Assembly (NCBI RefSeq): GCF_000445065.1
Contig: NZ_ATHO01000162.1
Span: 16,764 to 80,763 of the forward strand
Origin: Sphingobium quisquiliarum P25
Lineage (GTDB): Bacteria; Pseudomonadota; Alphaproteobacteria; Sphingomonadales; Sphingomonadaceae
Direction: 5' to 3'
DNA length: 64,000 nucleotides
Shown piece after piece: positions 40,087 through 50,490 of the stretch. Position numbers and translations under genes: made by a program. Position 1 is the first letter of the stretch; every line of letters starts with the position of its first letter. The notes under the pieces are model-generated. The model ran no database searches. It was not told the DNA's origin and saw only the letters and a program-made list of their open reading frames with translations.

Positions 40087-42147
40087 ATGACCGCTTCCCT
40101 TGTTCCCCCTTCCGCCGCCCGCCGCCCTTTCAGCCTGACCCGTCACGGCATCACCGTCGAAGATCCCTGGTCCTGGCTGCGCGATCCCGGCTATCCTGAG
40201 GTCAAGGACCCGGACGTGCTCGCCTATCTGGAGGCGGAGAACAGCTTCTTCGAAAGCGCGATGCGGCCGCACAAGGCGCTGACCGACACCCTGTTCGCGG
40301 AGATGAAGGGCCGGATCAAGGAAGATGACAGGTCGGTGCCGCAGAAGGACGGCGACTATGTCTATTGGCGCGCGTTCGAGGTCGGGGCGCAATATCGCAA
40401 ATGGTATCGGCGGCACGTCAATGGCGGCGAGGATCAGCTGATCCTCGACGAACCCGCCCTTGCCGAAGGTCACGAATATTTCCGATTGGGCGCGATGTCG
40501 GTCAGCCCGGACGGCCGCTACCTCGCCTATGCCATCGACAATGATGGGTCGGAACGATTCGAGGCGCGGATCAAGGACCTGTTCACCGGCGAACTGCTGC
40601 CGGAGGTCATTCCCGACACGCTGTCATCCCTGGTCTGGACCAGCGACAGCAGGGGCCTGATCTACGGCATCGCCAATGAAAACTGGCGGACCGACAATGC
40701 CCGCCTGCACTGGATCGGGCAGCCGGTAGAGACGGACGTCGAACTGTTCCATGAGGATGATGACGGCTTCCGCGTATCGGTGGGCCTTACCTCGTCGGAA
40801 AAGTGGATCGTTATTGCGACCGGCGACCATGTGACGACCGAAGTCTGGCTGCTGCCCGCCGGCAATCCCACGGCCGAGCCGCTGCTCGTTTCCGCGCGCA
40901 AGCCCGGCCGGGAATATGAGGTCGATGAGCATGACGGCACGCTGTACATCCGCACCAACGACATCCATCCCAACTTCCGGCTGGTGAAGGCGCCGCTCTC
41001 AGCACCGGGAGAGTGGGAGGAAGTCATCGCGCCGGACCCGCATTTCTACCTGACCGACTTCACCCTGTTCAAGGGCTTCTACGTCACGGAAGGGCGGCAG
41101 GACGGGCTCGACCAGATCGAGCTGCGCGATTACGAGACGCACAGCGCCAAGCGCCTCTCCTTCCCGGAGGCGAGCTATTCCGCGTCGCTGGACGACAATC
41201 CCGAATATGACGTGACGAAGCTGCGGATCGGTTATGAATCGATGGTCACGCCCGACACCATCTACGACTATCATCTGGCCACCGGCGAGCTTGAGGTGCT
41301 GAAGGTGCAGGAGATTCCTTCAGGCTATGACGCAAGCCGCTACGCGACCGAAAGGCTGATGATCCCGGCGCGCGACGGCACGCCCATCCCCGTGTCGATC
41401 GTCTATCCCAGGGACCTGCCCCGCGACGGCAGCGCGCCGCTGCACCTTTACGGCTATGGCGCCTACGGCATCGCGATGGAGCCGGGCTTTTCCACCAGCC
41501 GCCTGTCGCTGCTGGAGCGCGGCTTCGCCTTTGCGCTGGCGCATATCCGGGGCGGCGACGATCTGGGGCAGCAATGGTATCTGGACGGCAAGCTGGACAA
41601 GCGCACCAACACGTTCAACGATTTCGTGGACGTGGCCAAGGGGCTGATCGAACGCGGCTACACGTCGAAGGGGCGGATCAGCATTTCCGGCGGATCGGCG
41701 GGCGGGGAGTTGATGGGCGCGGTGATCAATTCCGACCCGGACCTTTGGGGCGCGGTGGTCGCCCATGTGCCCTTCGTCGATGTGCTCAACACCATGCTGG
41801 ACGCGAGCCTGCCCCTGACGCCGGGCGAATGGCCCGAATGGGGCAATCCGATCGAGGACAAGGCGGCATTCGAAACGATCCTGTCCTACGATCCCTACAG
41901 CAATGTGAAGGCGCAGGCCTATCCGCCGCTGATGGTCACGGCCGGGCTCAACGACCCGCGCGTGACCTATTGGGAACCGGCCAAATGGGTGGCGAAGCTG
42001 CGCGCGACCAAGACGGACGACAATATCCTGCTGCTGAAAACCAATATGGGCGCGGGCCATGGCGGCAAGTCGGGGCGTTTCGAAAGCCTGCACGAAACGG
42101 CGGAGGAATTTGCCTTCATTCTCTGGCAATTAGGGGTGACGCAGTAA
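40087..42147 (+). CDS. S9A oligopeptidase (protease II/oligopeptidase B type)
   Basis: Serine peptidase of 686 residues that cuts short peptides in the cytosol. N-terminal beta-propeller begins DPWSWLRDPGYPEVKDPDVL. The C-terminal alpha/beta-hydrolase domain has the nucleophile in SISGGSAGGELMGAVIN, Asp in VTAGLNDPRVTYWEPAKWVA and His in GAGHGGKSGRF, a full catalytic triad. LYGYGAYGIAMEPGFS and HIRGGDDLGQQWYLDG are typical of oligopeptidase B. No signal peptide. Trypsin-like specificity is likely from the family. Confidence 0.92.
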   Translation: MTASLVPPSAARRPFSLTRHGITVEDPWSWLRDPGYPEVKDPDVLAYLEAENSFFESAMRPHKALTDTLFAEMKGRIKEDDRSVPQKDGDYVYWRAFEVGAQYRKWYRRHVNGGEDQLILDEPALAEGHEYFRLGAMSVSPDGRYLAYAIDNDGSERFEARIKDLFTGELLPEVIPDTLSSLVWTSDSRGLIYGIANENWRTDNARLHWIGQPVETDVELFHEDDDGFRVSVGLTSSEKWIVIATGDHVTTEVWLLPAGNPTAEPLLVSARKPGREYEVDEHDGTLYIRTNDIHPNFRLVKAPLSAPGEWEEVIAPDPHFYLTDFTLFKGFYVTEGRQDGLDQIELRDYETHSAKRLSFPEASYSASLDDNPEYDVTKLRIGYESMVTPDTIYDYHLATGELEVLKVQEIPSGYDASRYATERLMIPARDGTPIPVSIVYPRDLPRDGSAPLHLYGYGAYGIAMEPGFSTSRLSLLERGFAFALAHIRGGDDLGQQWYLDGKLDKRTNTFNDFVDVAKGLIERGYTSKGRISISGGSAGGELMGAVINSDPDLWGAVVAHVPFVDVLNTMLDASLPLTPGEWPEWGNPIEDKAAFETILSYDPYSNVKAQAYPPLMVTAGLNDPRVTYWEPAKWVAKLRATKTDDNILLLKTNMGAGHGGKSGRFESLHETAEEFAFILWQLGVTQ

Positions 42148-42157
42148 GAATCGCCCT

Positions 42158-42173
42158 CCTCCTTCAAAGGAGG
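42158..42173. terminator. Inverted repeat after the S9 peptidase gene
   Basis: CCTCCTT and AAGGAGG form a seven-base stem around two bases, about ten bases after the stop. No T-run follows. It could be a weak terminator or a copy of a short sphingomonad intergenic repeat. Confidence 0.35.
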
Positions 42174-42216
42174 GATGGTTGGGAGAGGGACGAAGCGAGC
42201 AACGACAGGAGCCGGC

Positions 42217-42615
42217 ATGTCCTCGACCTACATAACCCGGATCACGGCCGGGCCGGAGCACATTGATATCCTCGGCCATGTGAACAATGCGGTCTGGGTG
42301 CAATGGATGGAGCAGGTCGCGACCGAACATTGGACCCGCGACGCGGCGGCCGGGCATGTCGACGCCTATGTCTGGGTCGTCACCCGGCATGAGATCGACT
42401 ATCGCGGCAATGTGCGGGAGGGCGAGACGGTGACGGCCCGTACCTGGATTCCGCAGGGGCCGCGCGGCGCGCGCTTCGACCGCCACATGGAATTTACCGG
42501 CGCGGACGGCAAGGTGAAGGTTGCGGCCAAATCCACCTGGGCGATCATCGACCGGCAGTCGGGCCGCATCCTGCGCGTACCGGCGGAGGTCGCCGCCCCC
42601 TTCCTGACCCCCTGA
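42217..42615 (+). CDS. Acyl-CoA thioesterase (4-hydroxybenzoyl-CoA thioesterase/hotdog family)
   Basis: 132 residues with a single hotdog fold. GPEHIDILGHVNNAVWVQWM contains the catalytic Asp of the D-x-(L/M)-G-H-V-N signature, and WVVTRHEIDYRGNVREGETV is the second conserved block. ATG 42217 follows CAGGAG; an upstream ATG has no ribosome site. Hydrolyses acyl-CoA to acid and CoA; chain preference unknown. 70 bases downstream of the peptidase and codirectional. Confidence 0.85.
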   Translation: MSSTYITRITAGPEHIDILGHVNNAVWVQWMEQVATEHWTRDAAAGHVDAYVWVVTRHEIDYRGNVREGETVTARTWIPQGPRGARFDRHMEFTGADGKVKVAAKSTWAIIDRQSGRILRVPAEVAAPFLTP

Positions 42616-42711
42616 CGCTCCCGTCCCACGCCGCGCCTGCCCCGTGCGGCGAGTGGAACCGTGCGGCCCGATGCCACGTTGTCCGGCCCACCAACTACGA
42701 CAGGAGAGATT

Positions 42712-43335
42712 ATGCCCAAGACCGGCTTCACCATCCGCACCCTCGCTGCTGCCTCGGCGCTGTTCCTGACTGCGGGCCCGGCACTGGCGGGGGATGAGGA
42801 ACGCGCGCTGGCCGCGATCGCCCAGGCGCAGGGCAAGATCGACGCCGCCGCCAAGCTCAAGGCGAGTGAGATCGATCCCGCCGTGCTTGCCAAGGCTCAG
42901 GCATCGCTGCGCCTGGCCCAGGAACGGCTGGAAAGCGGCAAGGAGCAGGACGCCATCAAGGCGGCGATCGAGGCGCAGCAATTTGCTGACACCGCCATCG
43001 GCCAGAGCCAGGCGCGCGTCGAAACGGATGCGCAGGTGCAGGCGTCCACCGCAGCAGCAGCCCAGCAGGATGCCGCCGCCGCCAATGCACGCGCGGATGC
43101 AGCCGAACGCGCCGCAGCAGCAGCGGCCGCCGATGCCCGTGCCGCCCGCGCGGCCGCAGTGGCCCCGCCCGAACCTGCCGCAACGACCGTGACGACGGAG
43201 ACCGTGAAGACAGCGCCCGCCACGACGACCCGCAAAACAACGTCCGCGACGCGCAAGGCCGTGCGCAAGACGACATCCGCCCCCGCCCGCGCCACGGTGG
43301 TGGAAAAAACCACAACCACGGTCACGAACCGCTGA
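42712..43335 (+). CDS. Ala-rich periplasmic protein (DUF4398-like)
   Basis: 207 residues. Signal peptide TIRTLAAASALFLTAGPALA is followed by an amphipathic helical region (AIAQAQGKIDAAAKLKASEI, QASLRLAQERLESGKEQDAI) like DUF4398 coiled-coil proteins. An Ala-rich coiled coil follows, and then a disordered Thr/Lys-rich tail (TTRKTTSATRKAVRKTTSAP). ATG 42712 follows CAGGAGAG. Probably envelope-associated; role unknown. Confidence 0.75.
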   Translation: MPKTGFTIRTLAAASALFLTAGPALAGDEERALAAIAQAQGKIDAAAKLKASEIDPAVLAKAQASLRLAQERLESGKEQDAIKAAIEAQQFADTAIGQSQARVETDAQVQASTAAAAQQDAAAANARADAAERAAAAAAADARAARAAAVAPPEPAATTVTTETVKTAPATTTRKTTSATRKAVRKTTSAPARATVVEKTTTTVTNR

Positions 43336-43391
43336 CATCGGGCAGGCGGCTTCGCACAATGTGCGGAACCGCCTGCGCACGTCGTCAATGC

Positions 43392-43688
43392 CTAGTGGAG
43401 GATTCCCACCGCGCCCTCGGCCCAGAGCAGCAGCACGGCAAGGCCAAGCCCTGCCCCGGCCAAGGCGCGATGGCGGCTATTTGAAAGCAGGCGGGACGCG
43501 ATTTCATACAGCCCCATCGCCCCGATCAGGAGCAGGGCGGCAACGGCGAAATCGAAAGCTGTCCACTGGACCGCGCTGGTGAACTGCATCGCGACCAGCG
43601 GAGCCACCAAAATGGCAGCGATCACGGCCCATAAGATGGTCCGCACGGGGAGCCTGCCCTCAGCTTGTCCTGCCTTTTCCATCTGCAT
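43392..43688 (-). CDS. Small inner-membrane protein
   Basis: 98 residues with three hydrophobic helices: TILWAVIAAILVAPLVAMQF, FAVAALLLIGAMGLYEIAS and ALAGAGLGLAVLLLWAEGAV. ATG 43688 follows GAGGG; ATG 43682 is an alternative. I recognise no domain. It is convergent with the coiled-coil gene and close to its end. Confidence 0.7.
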   Translation of the reverse strand: MQMEKAGQAEGRLPVRTILWAVIAAILVAPLVAMQFTSAVQWTAFDFAVAALLLIGAMGLYEIASRLLSNSRHRALAGAGLGLAVLLLWAEGAVGILH

Positions 43689-43788
43689 CGATCCCTCGAC
43701 AATCCCACGGCCATTTTCCCATTACGGGCACCAAGGGTCAATTGGGAAAGGGATTTGCCTGCCTGTGAACAGGAAACCCGGCAAGCGC

Positions 43789-44052
43789 TCAGGCGGCCTT
43801 CCGATCGTAGGAACCCAGCGCCATCAGCGCGGCGTTGATCATTTGCCGGTGCGCGTCGCTGCCGCGCATCACGTCCCACCATTGCTGGCCAGTGACGGAG
43901 CCATGGCTTTCCTGCCAGATTTTACTCGCCATCAGGTCGACTTCTTCTTCCGTCGGGCGGCGTTGTTCGGCGAAACACCTTATCAGCAGCTTGTGAAAGG
44001 CCTTGCTGTGAACAGGCTGGTCCAGCTTCATCGCATTCTCTCCAGCGCTCAT
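43789..44052 (-). CDS. Small hypothetical protein
   Basis: 87 residues, helical and soluble: SKAFHKLLIRCFAEQRRPTE, EEVDLMASKIWQESHGSVTG and AHRQMINAALMALGSYDRKA. No family recognised; no membrane or signal segment. Starts at ATG 44052 or at ATG 44031 (MKLDQPV). Confidence 0.6.
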   Translation of the reverse strand: MSAGENAMKLDQPVHSKAFHKLLIRCFAEQRRPTEEEVDLMASKIWQESHGSVTGQQWWDVMRGSDAHRQMINAALMALGSYDRKAA

Positions 44053-44385
44053 TGTCCCGATATTATTTTGCTATCCAATCCGTCCAGGGCAGCACGCATA
44101 GGACCTATAGATCCTACCAAGCTTGTATAGACGGATTTCGGGGTGTAAAAATCTTCCACCTCTTCCAAGCAGAGGCGCGAAGTAATTCCGATATATAGTA
44201 ATATTCAGATGCGCTTTCCGCGCCATCCAGGCATTTATTCGACATCCTCTCCAGCGATGATTGTTTCCTCATCTGCCATGGCCAAATTTCCATAGGGGAA
44301 GATTCGCGTCAAGCCGGATGCTTCCTAATAAATCTCAATATTGTTAATTTCCATTATCTCTCATCGGCCGCTTCCAACCGCCGCC
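44053..44385. other. AT-rich intergenic region without a gene
   Basis: About 330 bases, noticeably richer in A+T than the surroundings, between two leftward genes. No coding frame, tRNA or convincing hairpin seen. It probably holds the promoter of the small gene at 43789 and the terminator of the Crp-like gene. Confidence 0.5.
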
Positions 44386-45147
44386 TCACTCCAAGGGTGG
44401 AGGCAACCAGCTGAGGTCCTGCGCCAGCGGCCGGACCGGCACCCCGCTCAGCTTGCGGAGCGCGGGCATGTCAAGCAATTCGACCCTGTGTCCGCTGCGC
44501 CTGATCAGCCCCCTGTTTTCCAAGGCGCGGAACACCCGGTTCACATGAACGGAGGTCAGGCCCAATATGTCGCCGATATGCTCCTGCGTCAGCGGGTGGT
44601 CGAAGGTGCCTTCCATCCGGGGCGTGATCAGCTTCAGGCGGTCATGCAGGTGAAGCAGAAGCAAGGCCAGGCGGCATTCCGCCGATGTGCGGCCGATGGA
44701 ACAGAGACGGTCCATCAATATCACCCGTTCCTGCTGCGCGCTGAGGAACAGCAGCGCGGCGAGACGCGGCGCGCGGGTGAACAGGCTTCCCAGGGCCGCA
44801 TGGCTCATCGCGCGCAGCTTGACGGGCGTCAGCGCCGTCAGCGTTTCGGCCGCCCCCGCCAGCGCGATGCTGGGCGAGCCCATCATGTCGCCCGGCAGAT
44901 GGACCTTCAATATCTGGCGGCTGCCGTCAGGCAGGGTCATGCTGCTCAGCACCCAGCCTTCGACCAGCAGGTAAACGGATTGCGGCCGATCACCCTCCCG
45001 CCTGATCGTGCGGTGGCGTTCGACCTGCTGGATCGGCCCGGCCAGGCCGACGAACAGGTCGAACTCGGCTGGCGTGGGGGACAGGAATTCGGATAACCGG
45101 GCCCGGGAATAGCCGAGCGGCGGTTGGTCATCGGATAACGCGCGCAC
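44386..45147 (-). CDS. Crp/Fnr-family regulator
   Basis: 253 residues. An N-terminal cyclic-nucleotide-binding-like beta-roll (RTIRREGDRPQSVYLLVEGW, LKVHLPGDMMGSP) is followed by a C-terminal helix-turn-helix (PLTQEHIGDILGLTSVHVNR, ALENRGLIRRSG). The Cys cluster of oxygen-sensing FNR is absent and the cAMP-contacting residues are not evident, so it is one of the many alphaproteobacterial Crp-like proteins with unknown signal. GTG 45147 follows GAGG. Confidence 0.85.
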   Translation of the reverse strand: MRALSDDQPPLGYSRARLSEFLSPTPAEFDLFVGLAGPIQQVERHRTIRREGDRPQSVYLLVEGWVLSSMTLPDGSRQILKVHLPGDMMGSPSIALAGAAETLTALTPVKLRAMSHAALGSLFTRAPRLAALLFLSAQQERVILMDRLCSIGRTSAECRLALLLLHLHDRLKLITPRMEGTFDHPLTQEHIGDILGLTSVHVNRVFRALENRGLIRRSGHRVELLDMPALRKLSGVPVRPLAQDLSWLPPPLE

Positions 45148-45227
45148 GGAGCCTCGGAAAGAAATACCGTCCCGCCCTAGCAGACGCGGCGTGCCCCCTC
45201 TTTAAAGTAAGGCAAGAAGATAGATAA

Positions 45228-47258
45228 TTAGCGCGCGACCGTCAGACCAAGCCATAATGTACGTGGCGTTCCAAGGTCGATCGATCCTCCGGCATTACGG
45301 GTCACCACCCGTTCGTCCCACAAATTCTCGCCCCGGGCCACGATCGAAATAGCGGGCGTAACGGGAATGCGGGCGAAAGCATCCAGAGTAAGGGCGTGGG
45401 GCAGCACGTCCGATTGCAGATCATCTTCATATTGTTTCGACACATAGCGCAGCGTGGCGGAGAGAGCCGCCTGCGGCGCGGGATTCCATGCGACGGTCGC
45501 GCTGGCGGCATGGCGCGGGCTTTGAGCGGGCGCGAGGCCGTCGAAATCCTGCCCCGGCGCATGAACCCTGCTGCGGCTGTAGGCATAGGAGGCGGAAAGC
45601 TGGAAATCGCCCGCCCGCGCGCTGGCGCTGAGTTCAATGCCCCTGGCGACGATGCGGTCGATATTGCGACGTTCGCGCACGATGATCATGCGATCGCCGC
45701 TGACGCTAGAACTCACCGTCACATTGCCCACCGCATTGTCGAGCCGGTTGTAAAAGGCGGTGGCGGAAAGGGTGACGTCCGGCGCCGGGGTCAGTTCAAG
45801 CCCCGCCTCGACCCCTTTCAACTTTTCATTTTCGAGAGCCGGATTGGCGCGCGTCGTCACCATCGACGCGGACGAAGCGATGACGAAGGGGCGGTAGAGT
45901 TCATTGAGCGTGGGCAGGCGAAAGCCCGTATAGCCCGCCCCGCGCACCGCGAGCGTGCCGCTCACCCGGAAGAGCGCGCCCGCCCGCCCGGAAAATTCCC
46001 ACCCCGACCGGTCGGGAAAGCTATCGTCCGCCGCCCCCGTGCCCGCCGCGCGGAAGAAGCCGTCATGGATTTTCCAGCGGTCGGCCCGCACGCCACCTGT
46101 CAGGACCAGATCGCCGATCGTCCAGTCATCCTCGGCGAAAAGGCCCGCCGTCAGCTGCTTGCCCCCGGCATGGCGATGCGCGCTCGCCGCGCCGGTAATC
46201 GCATTATAGGCGTCCTCGAACATATCTCCGCTCGCCAGACGGCTGTCGACGCCGATCCGCAGCACATGGGCAGGCCCCACAGGAGGACGCAGTTCGATCT
46301 TGCCGCCCAGCCCCGTCGAAGGCGTGTTCCGCTGGTCGAGCGACGTGCGGAAAGGCGGGCTGGAGGAGATGACGATGTTCGAAAAGTTGCGCGCTTGCAG
46401 ATAGGCGAGCGCGTCCACCTGCTATGGCCCGCGCGACACATAGCGGATGCTGGCGTCCTGCCCCTCGCTCATGCTGTCGGCGCCCCGGAAGCGCAGCGTG
46501 CGTTCGTCCCGGAACAGCGTCGCGCGGAATTGCAATTCGGACGTGGCCGACAGCGGCGCGACGGCGCGCAGATTGGCGGACCAGCCATCATAGGCGGCTG
46601 GCACGGTCGCGGCGGTGCGCTGATCCTCCGGCGTGGTCTGGAAGCCGTCACCGCGATCCCACCGGCCCGACAGGGAGACGAGTCCTCCGCCCAGATCGGG
46701 GCTGTAGCTGGCCGACAGTTCCGTGGCGTCCCGGCTGCCGTAGAGGGCGCTGGCGGAGAAGACCGGAAGCTGATCGCGGGTCGCGCTTGCCAGTTCGATG
46801 GTGCCAGCGACAGCGCCCGCGCCGAACGCGCCCACGCCGCCGCCGCGCGTCACCCGGACGACGGACAGCCGGTCGGGCACAAGCGCGCTGAACGGGATAT
46901 AGCCGAAAAACGGGTCCGCCATGGGCACGCCGTCCAGCAGCACCAGCGTCCGGCTCGACGCATTGCCGCCAAGCGCGCGCAGGGTCGCTCCCTGGGCGGA
47001 GGGGTTGGCCGAACGGCTGTCGGACCGCCGGAACTGCTGGAACCCGGCGACGTCGCCCAGCACGCTTTCGATCCGCCCCGACGCGCTGTTCAGCAGCCGG
47101 TCGCGGTCGATCACCACCGATCCATAGGCGGGCGTTCCGGGGGGCAGCGGCAGACCCGCGCCCGTCACGACGATTCTTGCCGGATCGGGATCGGCCTGCT
47201 GGCACAGGGCGGCGGAGGGACAGGCGAGCAGGATGATCGAAAGGGCCAGCGTCTTCAT
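45228..47258 (-). pseudogene. TonB-dependent receptor interrupted by one in-frame amber codon
   Basis: One continuous leftward frame of 676 codons with a single TAG at 46422-46424. Before it: signal peptide MKTLALSIILLACPSAALC, plug (DPARIVVTGAGLPLPPGT, GGNASSRTLVLLDGVPMADP) and early barrel strands to RYVSRGP. After it, in the same frame: QVDALAYLQARNF and the remaining strands, ending in GTPRTLWLGLTVAR. Nothing else is damaged, so this looks like a recent point mutation or a sequencing error. The plug wording is of the BtuB/vitamin B12-type group. The last residues lack the usual terminal aromatic. Confidence 0.8.
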
Positions 47259-47323
47259 GACAGCGGCCCCTACATCGCCCCCTCGCCTGCGGCAACCATG
47301 CCGGCCGCCGGTGTCCGCCCCGG

Positions 47324-49540
47324 TCAAGCCAAGGCGGAGCCTTCCGCCTGCGCGATCAGCTTGTCGATGGTCAGCGGATAGTCCCTCAGGCGAATGCCCG
47401 TCGCGTTGTAGATGGCGTTGGCGACCGCCGCCCCGGCGCCGCAAATGCCCAGCTCTCCCACGCCCTTCGCCTTCATGGGCGAGCTTTTGTCGTCCAGTTC
47501 CTCCACGAACAGCACGTCCTGATCGGGGATGTCGGCATGCACCGGCACCAGATATTCCGCCATGTCATGGTTGACGAAGAAGCCGAAGCGCGTGTCGACA
47601 TGCAGTTCCTCCATCAGCGCCGCGCCCGCGCCCATGGTCATCGCCCCGATCACCTGGCTGCGCGCGGATTTGGGGTTGAGGATGCGCCCGGCGGCGAACG
47701 CCCCGCCCATGCGGCGGATGCGGACTTCGGCCGTGTCCATGTCCACCGCGACTTCGCAGAAATGCGCGCCGAAGGTCGCCTGGGCATAGCGTTTGGTGAG
47801 GTCGCCAAATTCGATCTTGTCCTCTGCCCACAGACCATCCGGCCCGGCGAGCGCACCCAGCGCCTGCGACTGGTTGCCCATGCGCAGCAGCCCGTCGTCG
47901 AACGTCACCTCGTCAGCAGGAAAGCCCGCCTTTTCGGCAAGCTTCGCCCGCAGGGCGACGCACGCGGCATAGACGCCCGCGGTCGAACTGTTCCCGCCGA
48001 ACTGCCCGCCCGACCCAGACGATACCGGAAAGCGGCTGTCGCCCAGGCGCACGGTCACCGCCTCCAGCGGCACGCCCAGCATTTCCGCCGCTGTCTGGCC
48101 GATGATCGTGTAGCTGCCGGTGCCGATGTCGGTCATGTCGGTTTCGACCGTCACATGGCCCTTCGCGTCCACTCCCACGCGCGCGCCCGACGCGACGACC
48201 AGATTGTTGCGGAAGGCGGCCGCCATGCCCATGCCCAGCAGCCAGCGCCCCTCGCGCCTTCGCCCCGGTTCCGGTTGCCGCTTGTCCCATCCGAAGCGCG
48301 CCGCGCCCTGTCGCAGGCATTCGACGAACTTCCGGCTGGAAAAAGGACGTTGCGGTCCCGCTTCCGGGTCATATTGCACATCGTTGCGGATGCGCAGTTC
48401 GACCGGATCGACCCCGCACGCCTCCGCCAGTTCGTCCATCGCCACTTCCAGCGCCAGCATCCCCACGGCCTCGCCCGGCGCGCGCATGGCATTCGCTTCG
48501 GGCAGGTCAAGCGTCGCCAGCCGGTGCGCGGTCCGGCGATGATCGCCGCGATAGAGCAGCCGCGTCTGCTGCGCCGCTGTTTCAGGGCTGCCGCCGGGCA
48601 GGTCGCCGGACCAGACCTCATGCGCGATGGCGTCGATCACGCCATCCTTGTCAGCGCCGATGCGGATGCGCTGGATGGTGGCCGACCGGTGAGTGGTATT
48701 GTTGGGGATTTGCGGCCGGGCGAGCGCGACCTTGACCGGCCGTCCCACGGCGCGCGCGCCAAGCGCCGCCAGCAGGGCATCGGCGCGCAGGAACAATTTC
48801 CCGCCAAAGCCGCCACCCACATAAGGGGTGACGAGGCGGATCTTTTCCTTGGGAATCTTGAGCGTCTTCGCCATGTCGCTCACGCCCCAGGCGACCATCT
48901 GGTTGGATGTCCACAGCGTCAGCCGGTCGCCATTCCAGGCAGCGATGGTGGCATGGGGCTCCATCATCGCATGGCTCTGGTCCGGCGTGGTATAGCTCTG
49001 GTCGATCTTCACCGCCGCCTGGGCGAAGGCTGAATCGAAGTCACCGGCGCTCGTATCGGCGGAGCCGCCGAAGCCCGCCCTGGGCACGGCGGCCTTGTCC
49101 CGCTCCGCCGCCAGATCAAACCGCCCCTGTTCGGGCGCATAATCGATCCGCAGCAGCCGGGCCGCGTCGCGCGCATTTTCCAGCGTGTCTGCAATCACCA
49201 GCGCCACCGCCTGATCATAATGTTCGATCGCCGGGCCGCCCAGCAGATGGGCGGTGTTCATGTCGCCCTTGCCCAAAGGCCCCGCATTCTGATGCGTGAC
49301 GATGCCAAGGACGCCGGGCGCTGCTTCGGCCGCCCTCAGGTCCATGGCGGCGATGCGTCCCTTGCCGATCGCCGATCCGACGATCCAGCCGTAGGCGGCG
49401 TTGGGCGCGGCGTCATGGCGTTCATAGGCGTAGGGCGCGGTGCCCGTCACCTTGGCCGCGCCTTCGATACGGTCATGCGCGATGCCCACGACCCGGCCGC
49501 GATCGATGGGATTGGCGGTTGCTGGCGTGTCGAACTTCAT
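47324..49540 (-). CDS. paoC: Molybdopterin-binding subunit of a periplasmic aldehyde oxidase (PaoC/YagR type)
   Basis: 738-residue large subunit of a xanthine-oxidase-family enzyme. Its domains: [20 protein letters not shown] at the N-terminus, molybdenum-cofactor motifs [20 protein letters not shown] and [20 protein letters not shown], then [20 protein letters not shown], and the C-terminal [20 protein letters not shown] with the conserved Glu base. Oxidises aldehydes to acids. Third gene of the three-subunit operon and coupled to the FAD gene by a four-base overlap. Confidence 0.9.
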   Translation of the reverse strand: MKFDTPATANPIDRGRVVGIAHDRIEGAAKVTGTAPYAYERHDAAPNAAYGWIVGSAIGKGRIAAMDLRAAEAAPGVLGIVTHQNAGPLGKGDMNTAHLLGGPAIEHYDQAVALVIADTLENARDAARLLRIDYAPEQGRFDLAAERDKAAVPRAGFGGSADTSAGDFDSAFAQAAVKIDQSYTTPDQSHAMMEPHATIAAWNGDRLTLWTSNQMVAWGVSDMAKTLKIPKEKIRLVTPYVGGGFGGKLFLRADALLAALGARAVGRPVKVALARPQIPNNTTHRSATIQRIRIGADKDGVIDAIAHEVWSGDLPGGSPETAAQQTRLLYRGDHRRTAHRLATLDLPEANAMRAPGEAVGMLALEVAMDELAEACGVDPVELRIRNDVQYDPEAGPQRPFSSRKFVECLRQGAARFGWDKRQPEPGRRREGRWLLGMGMAAAFRNNLVVASGARVGVDAKGHVTVETDMTDIGTGSYTIIGQTAAEMLGVPLEAVTVRLGDSRFPVSSGSGGQFGGNSSTAGVYAACVALRAKLAEKAGFPADEVTFDDGLLRMGNQSQALGALAGPDGLWAEDKIEFGDLTKRYAQATFGAHFCEVAVDMDTAEVRIRRMGGAFAAGRILNPKSARSQVIGAMTMGAGAALMEELHVDTRFGFFVNHDMAEYLVPVHADIPDQDVLFVEELDDKSSPMKAKGVGELGICGAGAAVANAIYNATGIRLRDYPLTIDKLIAQAEGSALA

Positions 49541-50490
49541 GCCCGCGCCTCCTGACGGAAAATGGATGCAAGCGTTCGCGCGGTCAGCCCTTGCTTAAAG
49601 GCGTTCTGCGCCGTCGGCCGCGCTCCGGCCAGCGCGGCCTCGGCCACGGCCGATGGTCCTGCGGGGGCAGCGGCATCGGCGGCCTCGACCCGCCAAGGCC
49701 TGGGCGCGATGCCGCCAAAGGCAAAGCGCCCGCCGCCGTCCTTGCCCAGGATGGCCGCCACCGACACCAGCGCGAAGGCATAGGAGGAACGATCGCGAAC
49801 CTTGCGATAGACATGCGTGCCACCCACCGGCCTGGGCAAGGTGACGGCGGTGATGAGTTCACCGGGCTTTAGCGCATGTTCTACATGGGGCGTATCGCCC
49901 GGCAGCTTGTGAAAGTCAGCGATGGGAATGGACCGGCGCGCGCCATCCGCCGCCATCGTTTCGACCTGAGCATCCAGCAGGCGCATCGCCACGGCCATGT
50001 CGGACGGATGCTGCGCGATGCAGGCTTCGCTGGTGCCGATAATGGCAAGACCACGGTTGATGCCCTTCATCGCCGAGCAGCCGCTCCCCGGCTTCCGCTT
50101 GTTGCAGGGCATGCGCGTGTCGTAAAAATAGGGGCAGCGGGTGCGCTGGAGCAGGTTGCCTGCGGTCGTAGCCTTGTTGCGCAACTGCCCCGACGCGCCC
50201 GCCAGCAGCGCGCGGCTCAACACCGCATAATCGCGCCGCACCCTCTTGTCGGCGGCGAGATCGCTGTTGCGCACCAGCGCGCCGATGCGAAGGCCGCCCT
50301 CCTGCGTCCCCTCGATCCTGTCGAGGCCGATATGGTTGACGTCGATCAGGTGCGTGGGCGTTTCGATCTGCAATTTCATCAGGTCGAGCAGGTTCGTGCC
50401 GCCCGCGATAAAGCGCGCGCCCTGCGTGCTGGCGGCTGCTTGCGCTGCTTCCTCCACGCTTGCCGCGCGGCTGTAGGTGAAGGGCTTCAT
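49537..50490 (-). CDS. paoB: FAD-binding subunit of the aldehyde oxidase (PaoB/YagS type)
   Basis: 317 residues. FAD site: [20 protein letters not shown] and [21 protein letters not shown] Cys-rich insertion [20 protein letters not shown] is found in PaoB-type subunits, where it binds an extra [4Fe-4S] cluster. ATG 50490 starts [11 protein letters not shown], the family start, and overlaps the stop of the iron-sulphur gene by four bases. Passes electrons from the molybdenum subunit to the acceptor. Confidence 0.9.
   Translation of the reverse strand: MKPFTYSRAASVEEAAQAAASTQGARFIAGGTNLLDLMKLQIETPTHLIDVNHIGLDRIEGTQEGGLRIGALVRNSDLAADKRVRRDYAVLSRALLAGASGQLRNKATTAGNLLQRTRCPYFYDTRMPCNKRKPGSGCSAMKGINRGLAIIGTSEACIAQHPSDMAVAMRLLDAQVETMAADGARRSIPIADFHKLPGDTPHVEHALKPGELITAVTLPRPVGGTHVYRKVRDRSSYAFALVSVAAILGKDGGGRFAFGGIAPRPWRVEAADAAAPAGPSAVAEAALAGARPTAQNAFKQGLTARTLASIFRQEARA

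Noticed and set aside
45396..47381. Rightward open frame of 661 codons across the broken TonB receptor
   Set aside because: Arg/Ala/Gly-rich shadow of the receptor; it spans the amber codon only because that codon is a stop on the other strand alone.
47537..49033. Rightward 498-codon frame inside paoC
   Set aside because: Antisense shadow of a well-conserved molybdenum enzyme subunit.
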